From: BCD1 sp965230565
Lineage (GTDB): Bacteria > Bacteroidota > Bacteroidia > Chitinophagales > Saprospiraceae
Length of the DNA: 64,000 nucleotides
Direction: 5' to 3'
Assembly: GCA_965230565.1 (NCBI GenBank)
Contig: CBDDLH010000015.1
Span: 372,001-436,000 of the forward strand
The stretch's first letter is position 1; each line of letters begins with the position of its first letter. Of the stretch, positions 33,823 to 43,064 are shown in pieces. The notes below the pieces were generated by a model, which worked only from the letters and a program-made list of their open reading frames with translations, made no database searches and had not been told where the DNA came from. Position numbers and translations under genes: made by a program.

Positions 33823-33996
33823 AGGCCCGTAGATAATTCTCACAAATTTGCACTTCAATTGAGATCAGTTCAATTGGAGTTACTTTCAATTTTAATTTCA
33901 TAGAATAACACCCGCCTCAGTAATAAATTGCTGGGCATTTAAGATATAGTGTTTCATAGTGTGAGGGGTAACCATTTCGGTGGTTGCTCCTTTTTC
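33823..33996 (+). ncRNA. candidate small RNA, about 170 nucleotides
   Basis: A TTG at 33786-33788, 20 bases, then TAACTTTA at 33809-33816 (TAnnTTTG with the last base changed) forms a plausible promoter. Near the end, GGGGTAACCA (33965-33974) pairs fully with TGGTTGCTCC (33981-33990) allowing two G-U pairs, followed by T5. Between them no protein is encoded; several local pairings are visible (CTCACA with TGTGAG near the ends, GCC-CAG with CTGGGC inside), giving a rod-like outline. No known family was identified; 6S-like RNA is one possibility. Confidence 0.4.
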
Positions 33997-34044
33997 ATTT
34001 TATCAAATCTATGTCTCCTGTTTTCAAGTCCATAAAGGTCAAAG

Positions 34045-34083
34045 AAAAAACCCGGACTGGAGGCATCCATATCCGGGTTTTTT
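34045..34083 (-). terminator. terminator of the 34118 gene
   Basis: Perfect 12-base arms AAAAAACCCGGA (34045-34056) and TCCGGGTTTTTT (34072-34083), 35 bases after the minus-strand stop. Symmetrical A/T runs let it work both ways. Confidence 0.92.
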
Positions 34084-34117
34084 ATGTCAATCAGACCAAA
34101 GGTCTTCGATCCTATGA

Positions 34118-35140
34118 TTAATCAAATAGGTTTTCGTAGCTACTGCCCCCTCCTTCTCTGGATCTTGTTTCCTTCACAGAAGTCGGACTATCCAGGTTCA
34201 GCGTATCTGACATTCTGGATTCACCTGACATCAACATCAGGGTGCTTTCATTTTCCCACTTCTCCAACATTTTCAACCCTTCTTCTTCAAAAACACCATT
34301 CTGAAGGTCAATTGTCTCCATAAAGTTGGCTGACATTTCCATAAAGTGTTCCATTTCTCCCACTTTATTCGCTACATCATCCGCGATTGCTTCCATAGCT
34401 GAATCAAACATAGCACGCTTATCAGGATCACCGGAAATGACACTCATGGCAGATTTCATAGCAGAATGGGAAGCTCTGATGGCTTTGCGCTCCTGCTCTT
34501 TCAACGCTACCTGATCCTTAGTGTCCTCCACCAGGATTTCTGAATTCTGGTGCATTTTGGTCAGAATTCTGTGCAGTATTTCCATTTTGTTGTGAAGCAC
34601 AGAATACTTTTCATTACTATCCTTAAGTCTGGCAGCTTTTCTCGTAGCAAGCACCACCTGGCTGTCCATACCCTTGGCTTTAGCTGCACTGGCGAGCTTC
34701 ATATTTTTATTTATCTCTGCCTCATTTTCCTGCATCAGGGTAGTCAATTTACGCATTTGCCCTTTGATCTTTCCGATCTGCTCACGCATTTTAACCAGAT
34801 TCTTTTGCAGATCCTCGACATATGACTTCAAAATACCCACCGGATCAATCTGCACAAAAAGTCCGGTAACCCAACGCATAACACTTTTATACATGTACCA
34901 CACCAGGTTTCTCATTTTAGGATCAAGAACCATATAAATAATGGCTCCTAAAGCGACCAATAAACCGGCCAGGTAAAGGGTATTGGCAAAGAAAGCCAAA
35001 ATTGCGGCCATGTTTGTGGCAATTAAATACCCTCCTCCCAAAATCAAACCGGAAAGTACAACTAATCCAGTAACCCCTTCAGGGCGTTTCCAAAAAGATT
35101 TACTCTTTCCAGGATTTTCAAATTGAGGTGCGTCTGACAT
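34118..35140 (-). CDS. membrane protein with PspA/ESCRT-III-like helical domain (hypothetical)
   Basis: 340 residues. Residues 22-72 form two membrane helices (VTGLVVLSGLILGGGYLI and ANTLYLAGLLVALGAIIYMV) with a short turn. Residues 95-275 are one long helical, lysine/glutamate-rich domain; its pattern (GILKSYVEDLQKNLVKMREQ, then AAKAKGMDSQVVLATRKAA, DTKDQVALKEQERKAIRAS, and VANKVGEMEHFMEMSANFME) recalls PspA/Vipp1 and ESCRT-III-like coiled coils. The C-terminus is Ser/Gly-rich and probably disordered. The next gene upstream (35172-35723) ends 31 bases before it and is also helical, so they are probably co-expressed. The family assignment is a sequence-style inference. Confidence 0.6.
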   Translation of the reverse strand: MSDAPQFENPGKSKSFWKRPEGVTGLVVLSGLILGGGYLIATNMAAILAFFANTLYLAGLLVALGAIIYMVLDPKMRNLVWYMYKSVMRWVTGLFVQIDPVGILKSYVEDLQKNLVKMREQIGKIKGQMRKLTTLMQENEAEINKNMKLASAAKAKGMDSQVVLATRKAARLKDSNEKYSVLHNKMEILHRILTKMHQNSEILVEDTKDQVALKEQERKAIRASHSAMKSAMSVISGDPDKRAMFDSAMEAIADDVANKVGEMEHFMEMSANFMETIDLQNGVFEEEGLKMLEKWENESTLMLMSGESRMSDTLNLDSPTSVKETRSREGGGSSYENLFD

Positions 35141-35171
35141 AATTTTATTATTTATTTATTTAGCTGGTAAA

Positions 35172-35723
35172 TTAAATATATTTTTCGATGTTTTCAATAT
35201 CCTGATCAATAGCATTCATGATGCTGTTAAGCGTGGTTTCAAAACCTTCACGAGTACCTTCGATCTTTTGCTTAGCTGCCTGGATCTCCGAATCCGCAGA
35301 ATCGATGATTTTTTGGGCACTTTTAATCTTTTCCTTAAGCTCGACAATCTTGGCTTCGAAGGTGGTGATCTGCTTTTTCAACTTATTCACTTCAGTGATC
35401 TTTGACCCAACTCTCTGCTGAACCTGATTCTCCAGAGCCTTATCAAATTGTTTCTTTTCAGTGTCAAGTACTTTTTTATAATGGGTAGCCGTTTTCAATA
35501 ATTTGGTCTTGGTTAAACCAACTGTTGAAGCTGTCGCAAAAGCTGATTTAAAAGCTACGTCTTCCGGAATATCCATTCCGGCCATGGTAGACAAAGATTG
35601 TTTGAACTCGATATAATCAAACCCGGGAAGGTTGTTTTTTTCAAGGGCAGTGGTCAAAAACTTCACACTTTTTTCATCTAATCCGTGGTGGTCACCGAAG
35701 ATTCCCTCCAATTTTTTCTGCAT
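35172..35723 (-). CDS. coiled-coil protein, operon partner of the PspA-like membrane protein
   Basis: 183 residues, soluble, no signal peptide. N-terminal 90 residues are globular-helical (LDEKSVKFLTTALEKNNLPG, DYIEFKQSLSTM and so on); from residue 95 it is a long coiled coil (VNKLKKQITTFEAKIVELKEK, then AQKIIDSADSEIQAAKQKIEG). Family not recognised. The gene order (this first, then the membrane protein) and the short spacing suggest a two-protein envelope assembly. A CAAAGTAA string about 40 bases upstream of the ATG is a one-mismatch promoter box. Confidence 0.6.
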   Translation of the reverse strand: MQKKLEGIFGDHHGLDEKSVKFLTTALEKNNLPGFDYIEFKQSLSTMAGMDIPEDVAFKSAFATASTVGLTKTKLLKTATHYKKVLDTEKKQFDKALENQVQQRVGSKITEVNKLKKQITTFEAKIVELKEKIKSAQKIIDSADSEIQAAKQKIEGTREGFETTLNSIMNAIDQDIENIEKYI

Positions 35724-36054
35724 ACTGTTAATTGATTTAAAATATTGTATTTATTTGCCGTCCAAAGTAATGATTTTTACTCAAAACCTGCCCGAATTTT
35801 TCGATAATATTTGGTGTTTCTTGGAGGAATGGCGATTCAACAGCCTTTACAGTAACTTCTAATTCGTTCAAAGCCCTGGAGCATATTTGAAAATTTAGTC
35901 CACAATTTATTACCTCATATTATACATTGCTCCCATTCAGAGGGATAAATGGAAGGATGGATGACTCATTCCAGTTTTCCAATTTTCCAGCACCATTTGC
36001 GATACGATTCGAAAGGAGGATTTGATTTTCAGTTAATTAAAGTTCCCCCCTCTC
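35724..36054. other. spacer between sbcC and the coiled-coil gene
   Basis: 331 bases, minus-strand genes on both sides. No clear hairpin or repeat; no gene. Confidence 0.6.
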
Positions 36055-39000
36055 CTAATGAACAATTTGTATCTGGCTAAGGCCATTTCCGGCCTTTTTT
36101 ACCTGTATTTGTGTATTGATCCGCTCCTTAAGGGTGCTCACGTGAGAAATGAGCCCAATCGTTTTGCCGCTGGCTCGCAAATTTTCCAGGGTTGAGAGCG
36201 CAATATCGAGGCTGTTTTCATCAAGGGATCCAAAGCCTTCATCAATGAACAAAGAACGAATCTGAGCTTTGCTTCCCGCAAGATCCGACAACCCCAGCGC
36301 TAATGCCAAACTCACCAAAAAACTTTCTCCCCCCGAAAGAGTGAGCATGGAACGTCTGTTATCTGCCTGAAATGTATCAATTATTTCCAGACTCAGACTT
36401 TGATCATCCGGTTTATAAATGTAATATCGATCATTGAGATTGCGCAGGTGTATATTGGCCAGGCTGACCAGTTTTTTCAATGTCAATCCCTGTGCAAAAA
36501 TCCTGAATTTCTTCCCGTCCGCCTGTCCTATCAGTTCGTTTAGGCGCGCCCAACGAACACAGATAAGTTTTTGTTTTTCAATGGTTTTTATCAGGTCTTT
36601 TGCCTGTTCTTTCCTGGATTGATGCTCCCTGATCTTTTCATCGAGGGCCCCCAGTTCGCGCTCTATTTCCGAAAATTCCGCTTCCAGGGAATTTAGCTCC
36701 GTGGTGAGGGCTTCAAAATCCGGGAATTTGGCAATTACCGGTTTCAGGGCAGCCAGGTCCTTTTCGAGGTCCTTGATAGTTTGTTTCAGTGCGGCTCCTT
36801 CTTCGTCCATGCGTTTTTTCCTATCTTCAAGCATTGTTGCCTCTTCTTCCTCCAGCATTTGTTCTCTCAAGGACTCAATAGAGTCAATTTGCTTCTCCTC
36901 AATCTTTTTTAACAGATCCTCTCTGGACGATTTTATCTTTTTCTCTAGCTGTATTGCAGTCTTTTCCTTTTCTTTTTGAAGGTTCTCCCGGGTATCCAGA
37001 TCAACTTTCAACCCTTGTAATTCCTGCTGTAATTCTTCTAAAACGGATAAGGAGTTTTCCAACTGGCCTTCCAGATCGTTTCTTACAGCAACAGGGTCTT
37101 GCTCTCCAAACATTTCAATTCTTCTATCTTTTTCCTGCTGCAGATCGTGGGTGATCTTTTCAGATTTTTCAACAATTCCTTTAAACCTTTTTGTATCCGT
37201 TTCCACCTGGGCCTGAATTTCCAATTGCTTGCTTTCCAGGACTTTGGTATTTTCACTTATCTTTTGAAAGCTGTTGTATTTTTCTGTAAACTCTGCCTTT
37301 CGATCTTCAAGGGATTTGAACATTTTTGCGGCAGTGTCCGTTTCGAATACTTCACCATACTTTTTCAGTAATTCATTGATTTCGCCCGTTGCTTCAGAAT
37401 AACGATCATCCAATTTTTGCAGCTGGGCAGAATCATGATCCAGTTGTTGCTGCTTGCTATTGATTTCGATAGTTAATTGCTGTACTTGTTCCTCCAATTC
37501 CTTAACGACCAACTCCTGTTCTGCCAGTTTTTTGGCTTTTTCCTGGAGGTCCTGTAGGGTTCTCTTTTCCTTATTCACCTCCACCTTCAATTCGTTCAGC
37601 TTCCGGGATAATAATCCGGACCGGGACATTGCAAAGAGATCTGCATCCATAGAGGAAGCAAACGCAGCCATTTTCTCCTCATAGGATTCGATCTTTTCCA
37701 ATTGCCGGGCAATCTGACCACCGGTATCTTTGATCTGGTTACCTGCCAGTTGCTCGATCTTTGCTGCAATATCATTATGCCGGTTAATCAACTTCTTGTG
37801 ATGATCATATATAATTTCCCGTTGTTGCTTGACGGTTTCAAGCTCAACACGGGCTTCATCAACAAATGGTTTGATCTTTTCTTCCCGAAAAGGATGAGTT
37901 TCGGAAAAACACAATGGGCATGGTTCTCCTTCCTTTAATTCCGTACGATCCTTTTCATAATTGGATATCAGCTGTTGCTGGTCAAATATCTGTTGCTTGA
38001 ATTCCAGTCTTTTATCAATGGCTTCAAGACTCTCGGAAGAGGACATGAGTTGTTTGGAAACATCCAATTCTTCATTTCTAAGGTTTTCCACTTCTGCTTC
38101 CCAATGGGCCATTTCCTCCAGCATCTGCTCGTATTGATCATTGAGCTGGGCTAGTTGCAGGAGGTCGCTTTCAAGCTTTTGAAGTTCCTCAATAGTTTGC
38201 CGCTGATGGTCGATCAGGTCTTCCCGTGTTTTGATAACCTTTTGGGAGGTGGCGGCTTCAAACTTTTCCAGTAATTTTTCAAAATCCCTGGTTTCTTTTT
38301 GTTTGCGTTTATGGATTGATTTTTCCTCCGTCGAAAGTTCTTTTAGTTTTGCGGATAAAGCAGCTGTCGACTTTTCGATCTCCATCCGCTCCTTGAAAAT
38401 CTTCCTCAATGTCGCCCGGTGCAACTCAATACGCGTGAGGTCGGTTTCCAGGGCTTTATTAACTGCATGTTTGTCTAGCCAGGATTCCAAATTCTGCCCG
38501 GAGGTTCTTAATTTGGACAACTCTGCATTCACATTGGCTTCTCTTGATTGCAGCGCATCCAATTCAGCTTTTTTCTCTTTTTGCAGCTCTATTTGTTCTG
38601 CAAGTGAACGGGAAATATTAGCAATATCGTTGTCCAATTCAATGACTTTGTCAAAAAGAGGTTGCTTTTGGTTAAGATCTGCTTTTAAAACCTTTGATTG
38701 CTGTTGTCTTTCCTGGTAGGTTGTTTCGGTCGTCTCCTTTCTCTTTTTTATGGCAGGGATACTTTCTGCAAGACTTGAAAGATCAGCCTTGACCTCAGCG
38801 ATCGACTCCAGCTGGTGATCCAGCTTTGACAGTAGTGGTTGAAAGGATCGAATCCTGTTATATTTGGCCAATTTATCAAATTCCGGTTGAGCAGCTTCTA
38901 TTCTTTGCTTCCACTCTTCCATAGCCTCCTGCCTCTCTTTCAATTTTACCTCGAGGTCAAACCATTGCTGATAGCGCTGTTTTTGGGTCCTTAACCCCTC

Positions 39001-39715
39001 CAGCTTTTTCTTCAGTTTAAGGGAAAGTTCTTTTTGCTGCTTTTGTTGCTTTTGAAATATTTCAACTTCTTCTGTGGTGAGCATATTCAAACCCTTGAGC
39101 TGACTTTCCAGGTTTTCCAGCGTTTCGTGTTCAATTTTGTTTCGTTCGAATGCTGCTTTTGACAACAGGGTGTAAACCTCCCTGCCGGTTATCCTTTCCA
39201 GCAAATCACTTCGTTCCCGCTCTCCGGCTCTTAGGAAAGGCAGCAAAATCTCCTTGAGACAATAACACCGAACGACAAAACCGGTCGTAATCCAGGCCCG
39301 AAGCTTTTTCAACACCCTCATCCACTTCCCTGATTTTTTCAGCGATGGAAACAAACTTTCCCGACTTTTCATCGAGCTTATACAGGTAACGCTTGGTTAT
39401 TAAATTGCCATCGACCTTTTTGTGTGCCCTGTACATTTTCCAGCTCGCCCGATAAGTACCGCTATGACTTTCAAACTCAACTTCCGCCAGGGATTCAACT
39501 TCCCCGTAAGTCATGACCTCAGATACATCCTTATTCCTGTGAATACGACCGTAAAGAGCAAGTGTCAAGGCATCCAGTATGGTTGTTTTTCCTGAGCCCG
39601 TATCTCCGGTAATAGCAAAAAGTCCGGAATCCCCCAATGGAGCCGCTGTAAAATCGATCTTCTGCCGGATACGCAGGGAATTGAGATTGTGTAGTGTCAG
39701 GTTGAGTATCTTCAT
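36055..39715 (-). pseudogene. sbcC: SbcC-like SMC ATPase (DNA repair exonuclease subunit), single-base frameshift near 39235
   Basis: SbcC is the ATPase arm of the SbcCD nuclease that cleaves hairpins and processes DNA ends. The N-terminal part (to about 39235) has KILNLTLHNLNSL and the Walker A ITGDTGSGKTTILDAL, plus Q-loop LLSQGDFAAF. The next frame then runs on as LRAGERERSDLLERITG, through long coiled coils interrupted by the zinc-hook CPLC, to the ABC signature LTLSGGESFLVSLALALGLSDL and Walker B RSLFIDEGFGSLDENSLD. The natural join is FAAF|LRAGE, made by dropping one base of the GG at 39234-39235. Restored length is about 1,219 residues, normal for SbcC. I use the ATG at 39715; a TAnnTTTG box lies five bases upstream. 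No sbcD gene is next to it. Confidence 0.9.
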
Positions 39716-39720
39716 CCTAA

Positions 39721-39728
39721 CAAATATA
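39721..39728 (-). promoter_or_regulatory. -7 box (TATATTTG) of sbcC
   Basis: Exact TAnnTTTG on the minus strand, ending five bases before the ATG at 39715; implies a leaderless or very short-leader transcript. Confidence 0.6.
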
Positions 39729-39923
39729 AGGTTAAGAAAGGAGCGCAGGAAATGGATGAGAAGAAAATCCGTTTCCATTCGTTGAATCCGTATTAACCCG
39801 TGTTCTATTTCCTACCATAATTTACCCACCAATTTTACTTAGCTTTTTTTAAAACATGGTCTGTGAAAAATTGTTATTTTGGGAACTCATTGTTTTTAAA
39901 TAACAGCATTCAACAAAATCAAT

Positions 39924-40701
39924 ATGATCGGAGCAATTGCGGGTGACATAGTCGGTTCCATTCGGGAATGGCACAATATCAAATCGATCGAATTTGAACT
40001 ATTTGAAGAAAAATGCAGATTCACCGACGATACGGTCCTGACTATTGCGGTTGCCGATTGTGTTTTGAATGGCAAAGATTACGCTGAAACCATTATGGAA
40101 TTACGGCAACCGATATCCGCATGCCGGGTACGGAGGATCATTCAAGAAGTGGCTCGCCGGAGAGATTGTCGGTCCATACAACAGCTGGGGTAATGGATCC
40201 GCTATGCGTGTGAGCCCGGTAGGATTTGCCTGCAGCCATTTGGGAGATGTATTGATGGAAGCCGAAAAAAGCGCTGCTGTCACTCATAATCACCCTGAAG
40301 GTATCAAAGGAGCACAAGCTATTGCCTGTGCCATTTTCCTGGCCAGGACCGGGCGAACTAAACAAGAGATCAAAAACTTCATCATCAATGAATTCAGCTA
40401 CGACCTCAAACGCACCCTGGATGAAATCCGGCCGGGTTACCAATTTGATGTGAGTTGCCAGGGATCTGTTCCTGAAGCCATCATCGCTTTTTTGGAGTCT
40501 GAGGATTTTGAAGATGCCATCAGAAAGGCGATTTCTATTGGAGGTGACAGCGACACTATTGCCTGTATGGCCGGAGGAATAGCCCAGGCATATTACCTGA
40601 AAGTACCTCCAACAATCGTTTCAGAGGTTAGAAAAAGATTACCTGACGACCTTTTGGAAATACTCAACGCATTCGAGAAAGCATATATTCCCATAGTCTG
40701 A
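39924..40701 (+). pseudogene. ADP-ribosylglycohydrolase family protein, single-base frameshift at 40101
   Basis: Enzyme family that removes ADP-ribose from proteins or small molecules using two magnesium ions. The N-terminal frame has IGAIAGDIVGSI and CRFTDDTVLT (metal ligands) and stops in the wrong frame; shifting by one at 40101 continues EYGNRYPHAGYGGSFKKWL and runs through NGSAMRVSPVGF and the C-terminal metal-site GGDSDTIACMAGGIA to the stop. The inserted base is an extra T in GAATTACGG. Restored length is about 258 residues, normal. The ABC ATPase gene starts 33 bases downstream. Confidence 0.85.
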
Positions 40702-40734
40702 TCCCAATCAATTCACCAAACAGATACACCAAAA

Positions 40735-41487
40735 ATGCGCATCCATTTTAAAAATATTTCCAAGGCCTTCGGTAAAAAAGTAGTGCTCGACGACATCGAC
40801 TTAAACCTTGAGCCAGGTAACACCTACTGCATCCTCGGTAAAAACGGAGCGGGAAAAACCACCCTGATGAATTTACTGCTCCAGCTTACCAGTCCAACCA
40901 AAGGCGAATTAATATATGATGGAGAGCCGCTCGATGAAATCCCTAAAGCGCTAAAAATGCGCATTGGAGCCATGAGCGAAGACAATCCACTAATTGAAGA
41001 ACTGACAGGACGGCAATATTTTAAACTTTACGGCCAGCTGTATGGATTGCCCCGCAAAGATCTGAAAAAGCGGGTAGATGATCTAACCAGTTATTTTTTC
41101 GACGATCCTGACGATCTGAAAAAAAGGTTGTCGGCCTTTTCAACGGGTATGAAAAAGAAGATTGGGCTGATGGCCTCTGTCTTACACACGCCGGACCTGT
41201 TGGTTTTAGACGAACCGTTCTCCGGTCTTGATCCGGTGGCAGCCAAGATGACTATCGATTTTATCAAGGCTTATCAAAACGGGAACAGAACGATCTTCCT
41301 GTCTTCCCACGATCTGGCTTATGTGGCTAAGGTGGTCACCCATCTGGCAGTTTTGGATCATGGCAAGATCGTATTTGCCGGAACCTTGCAGGATTTTACT
41401 AACCACGGGCAGAGCGAAATTGACAGTGCATTATTGGAAGTTTTACAGCCGGACACGAGAGATCTTGGGGGGATTGAGTGGTTTTAA
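40735..41487 (+). CDS. ABC transporter ATP-binding protein
   Basis: 250-residue ABC ATPase. Walker A is ILGKNGAGKTTLMN; Q-loop region has GAMSEDNPLIEELTG; signature is LSAFSTGMKKKIGLMAS (variant of LSGGQ); Walker B is LLVLDEPFSGLDPVA, with the switch His in FLSSHDLAYV. It belongs with the membrane protein that starts 38 bases later, forming an export-type ABC system of unknown substrate. The signature FSTGMKKK is the kind found in ABC-2 exporters of the CcmA/NatA group. Confidence 0.93.
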   Translation: MRIHFKNISKAFGKKVVLDDIDLNLEPGNTYCILGKNGAGKTTLMNLLLQLTSPTKGELIYDGEPLDEIPKALKMRIGAMSEDNPLIEELTGRQYFKLYGQLYGLPRKDLKKRVDDLTSYFFDDPDDLKKRLSAFSTGMKKKIGLMASVLHTPDLLVLDEPFSGLDPVAAKMTIDFIKAYQNGNRTIFLSSHDLAYVAKVVTHLAVLDHGKIVFAGTLQDFTNHGQSEIDSALLEVLQPDTRDLGGIEWF

Positions 41488-41525
41488 GGGAACGAGGGAA
41501 TAAGTGTTAAATGAATTAGGTGATA

Positions 41526-42866
41526 ATGTTAATACTCTATAATTTTTGGTTGCGGTTTAGTGCTTTGTTCAATCCAAGGAAGCAATTGGGGCGTTTCTTT
41601 GGATTGGTATTTGGAGTGATCTTTGCCGTTTTTTATGGGCTGTTATTTGGCTACCTGTTTTCCACAGATGATTGGGAGGAGGTTGACCTTTCCAGCCGGG
41701 AGAATTTTCTGATAGGGTTGGCTCTGTTTTTCATTTTCATGACCATTCTGAGAGGGTTTTACCCAACCTATCACCAGTTAAACAGTTGGGTTCGACCATT
41801 TTATCCGCTTTCCGGAATTAAACGCTACAACCTTAAATTGAGCGCTGATTTTGCCTCTGCTTTTTTTATTCCCGCTTTAGCATTTACTGTTTCGATGGGT
41901 TTGATGGCAGGGGACCAGCTCGGTTTGCCTTTTATTGTAAAATACCTGGTGATCATTCTTGGTGCCAACATAGTCCGGCGCATGGTTCAGGCGGTTCTGG
42001 AATATAGATTCAATTCCAATCCAATGCTCATTGCCTCCGTATTAATAAGCCTGGCAATTGTAATTTTTATCCAGTTTACTTACCCGGTTTATACTGCTTC
42101 TCCTGTTTGGGCTGATTTGCTAACTTTTGTATTGATTTATGGTTGCGGACTCATTGTAGAAGAACACCTGCCCGCGGAGCGAAAACAAACGGCAAAAGTT
42201 GAAAAAAAGAATAGAAGCATCATTTCCAGTTTATTATTCCAAAACAAAAAGGTCCGGTCCTCTTTATTGGTTGGTTTTATCTTTAAGCTGGGGTTTTTAG
42301 GAGCAGATTCCTATGTGAGGCTCACTTCCGGAGAACATATTTTTGAATCCGATTTCCTGGTCTGGCTATTTGCCTCTCCTGTGTTGATTTTCAATTATGT
42401 TTACAACAACCTTTGGGGCTACCACAGATCATTATGGCTAACCCTGGACCGTTCTCCAAATGCTCCAAAGGCATTACAAAGCTATTACCTGCGGTTATTA
42501 TGGCCTCCCCTAGCAGCTGATTTTGTAATCTCCACAATATATTTCATGCTGTATCCGGAATGGACTGTCATTGGAATTATATCATGGTTCGCCATAGCTA
42601 TTATTTCCATTGTTTTTGGTTTTTACTGGTCCATACTCAAACCACGACTCATACTCAAAACCATTACCACCAAAGGAAACACCTTCTTTTGGAGTAATAT
42701 GCTGAGCCTTTTGTTCACTATGCTTTTATATGGAATGTTGTACACCAAATGGTTGTACTGGCTGGTACCGGTTTACCTGATCGTCGCAGGCATTGTTTTT
42801 TATAACGCCAAAAAGGAATACCCGGATTTGCGAAAGGCACTTTTCAACGAGCTTTTTAAAGAATAA
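41526..42866 (+). CDS. ABC-2-type membrane protein, partner of the preceding ATPase
   Basis: 446 residues with about ten hydrophobic helices (the first around 20-48, the last near 400-430) and a basic linker in the middle (ERKQTAKVEKKNRSI). No catalytic domain. The arrangement suits an ABC exporter permease; the family was not recognised further. The ATG at 41526 was chosen over an in-frame GTG six bases earlier. Probably co-transcribed with the ATPase. Confidence 0.82.
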   Translation: MLILYNFWLRFSALFNPRKQLGRFFGLVFGVIFAVFYGLLFGYLFSTDDWEEVDLSSRENFLIGLALFFIFMTILRGFYPTYHQLNSWVRPFYPLSGIKRYNLKLSADFASAFFIPALAFTVSMGLMAGDQLGLPFIVKYLVIILGANIVRRMVQAVLEYRFNSNPMLIASVLISLAIVIFIQFTYPVYTASPVWADLLTFVLIYGCGLIVEEHLPAERKQTAKVEKKNRSIISSLLFQNKKVRSSLLVGFIFKLGFLGADSYVRLTSGEHIFESDFLVWLFASPVLIFNYVYNNLWGYHRSLWLTLDRSPNAPKALQSYYLRLLWPPLAADFVISTIYFMLYPEWTVIGIISWFAIAIISIVFGFYWSILKPRLILKTITTKGNTFFWSNMLSLLFTMLLYGMLYTKWLYWLVPVYLIVAGIVFYNAKKEYPDLRKALFNELFKE

Positions 42867-42881
42867 GGGAGGGCTTTTCTA

Positions 42882-42974
42882 CGACAAGGTGTCGGCACTA
42901 TGTGCACGAGAGCCTGTCCCGAATCAGATCGGAAATCTGACGTTGTCGTCTGTCTTCCCTTCGACAAGGTGTCG
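42882..42974. repeat. two copies of CGACAAGGTGTCG
   Basis: The 13-base sequence occurs at 42882-42894 and 42962-42974, each itself an inverted repeat (CGACA/TGTCG). It lies just after the ABC permease stop. Confidence 0.75.
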
Positions 42975-43064
42975 CCTTTCAGCCCATAAGCCAGGCAAAG
43001 GCAAAACCTTGGGTTATTTTCTTAAGAACTCCTACCTGGATCTGCGGACTGAAGCGAACTGAAC

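Larger units (their letters stand above)
33715..34117. other. intergenic region with candidate small RNA
   Basis: 403 bases between the convergent ends of a plus-strand and a minus-strand gene. Rather than empty, it contains a promoter-like pair and a plus-strand terminator (candidate ncRNA, listed separately) and the minus-strand terminator at 34045-34083. Confidence 0.6.
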
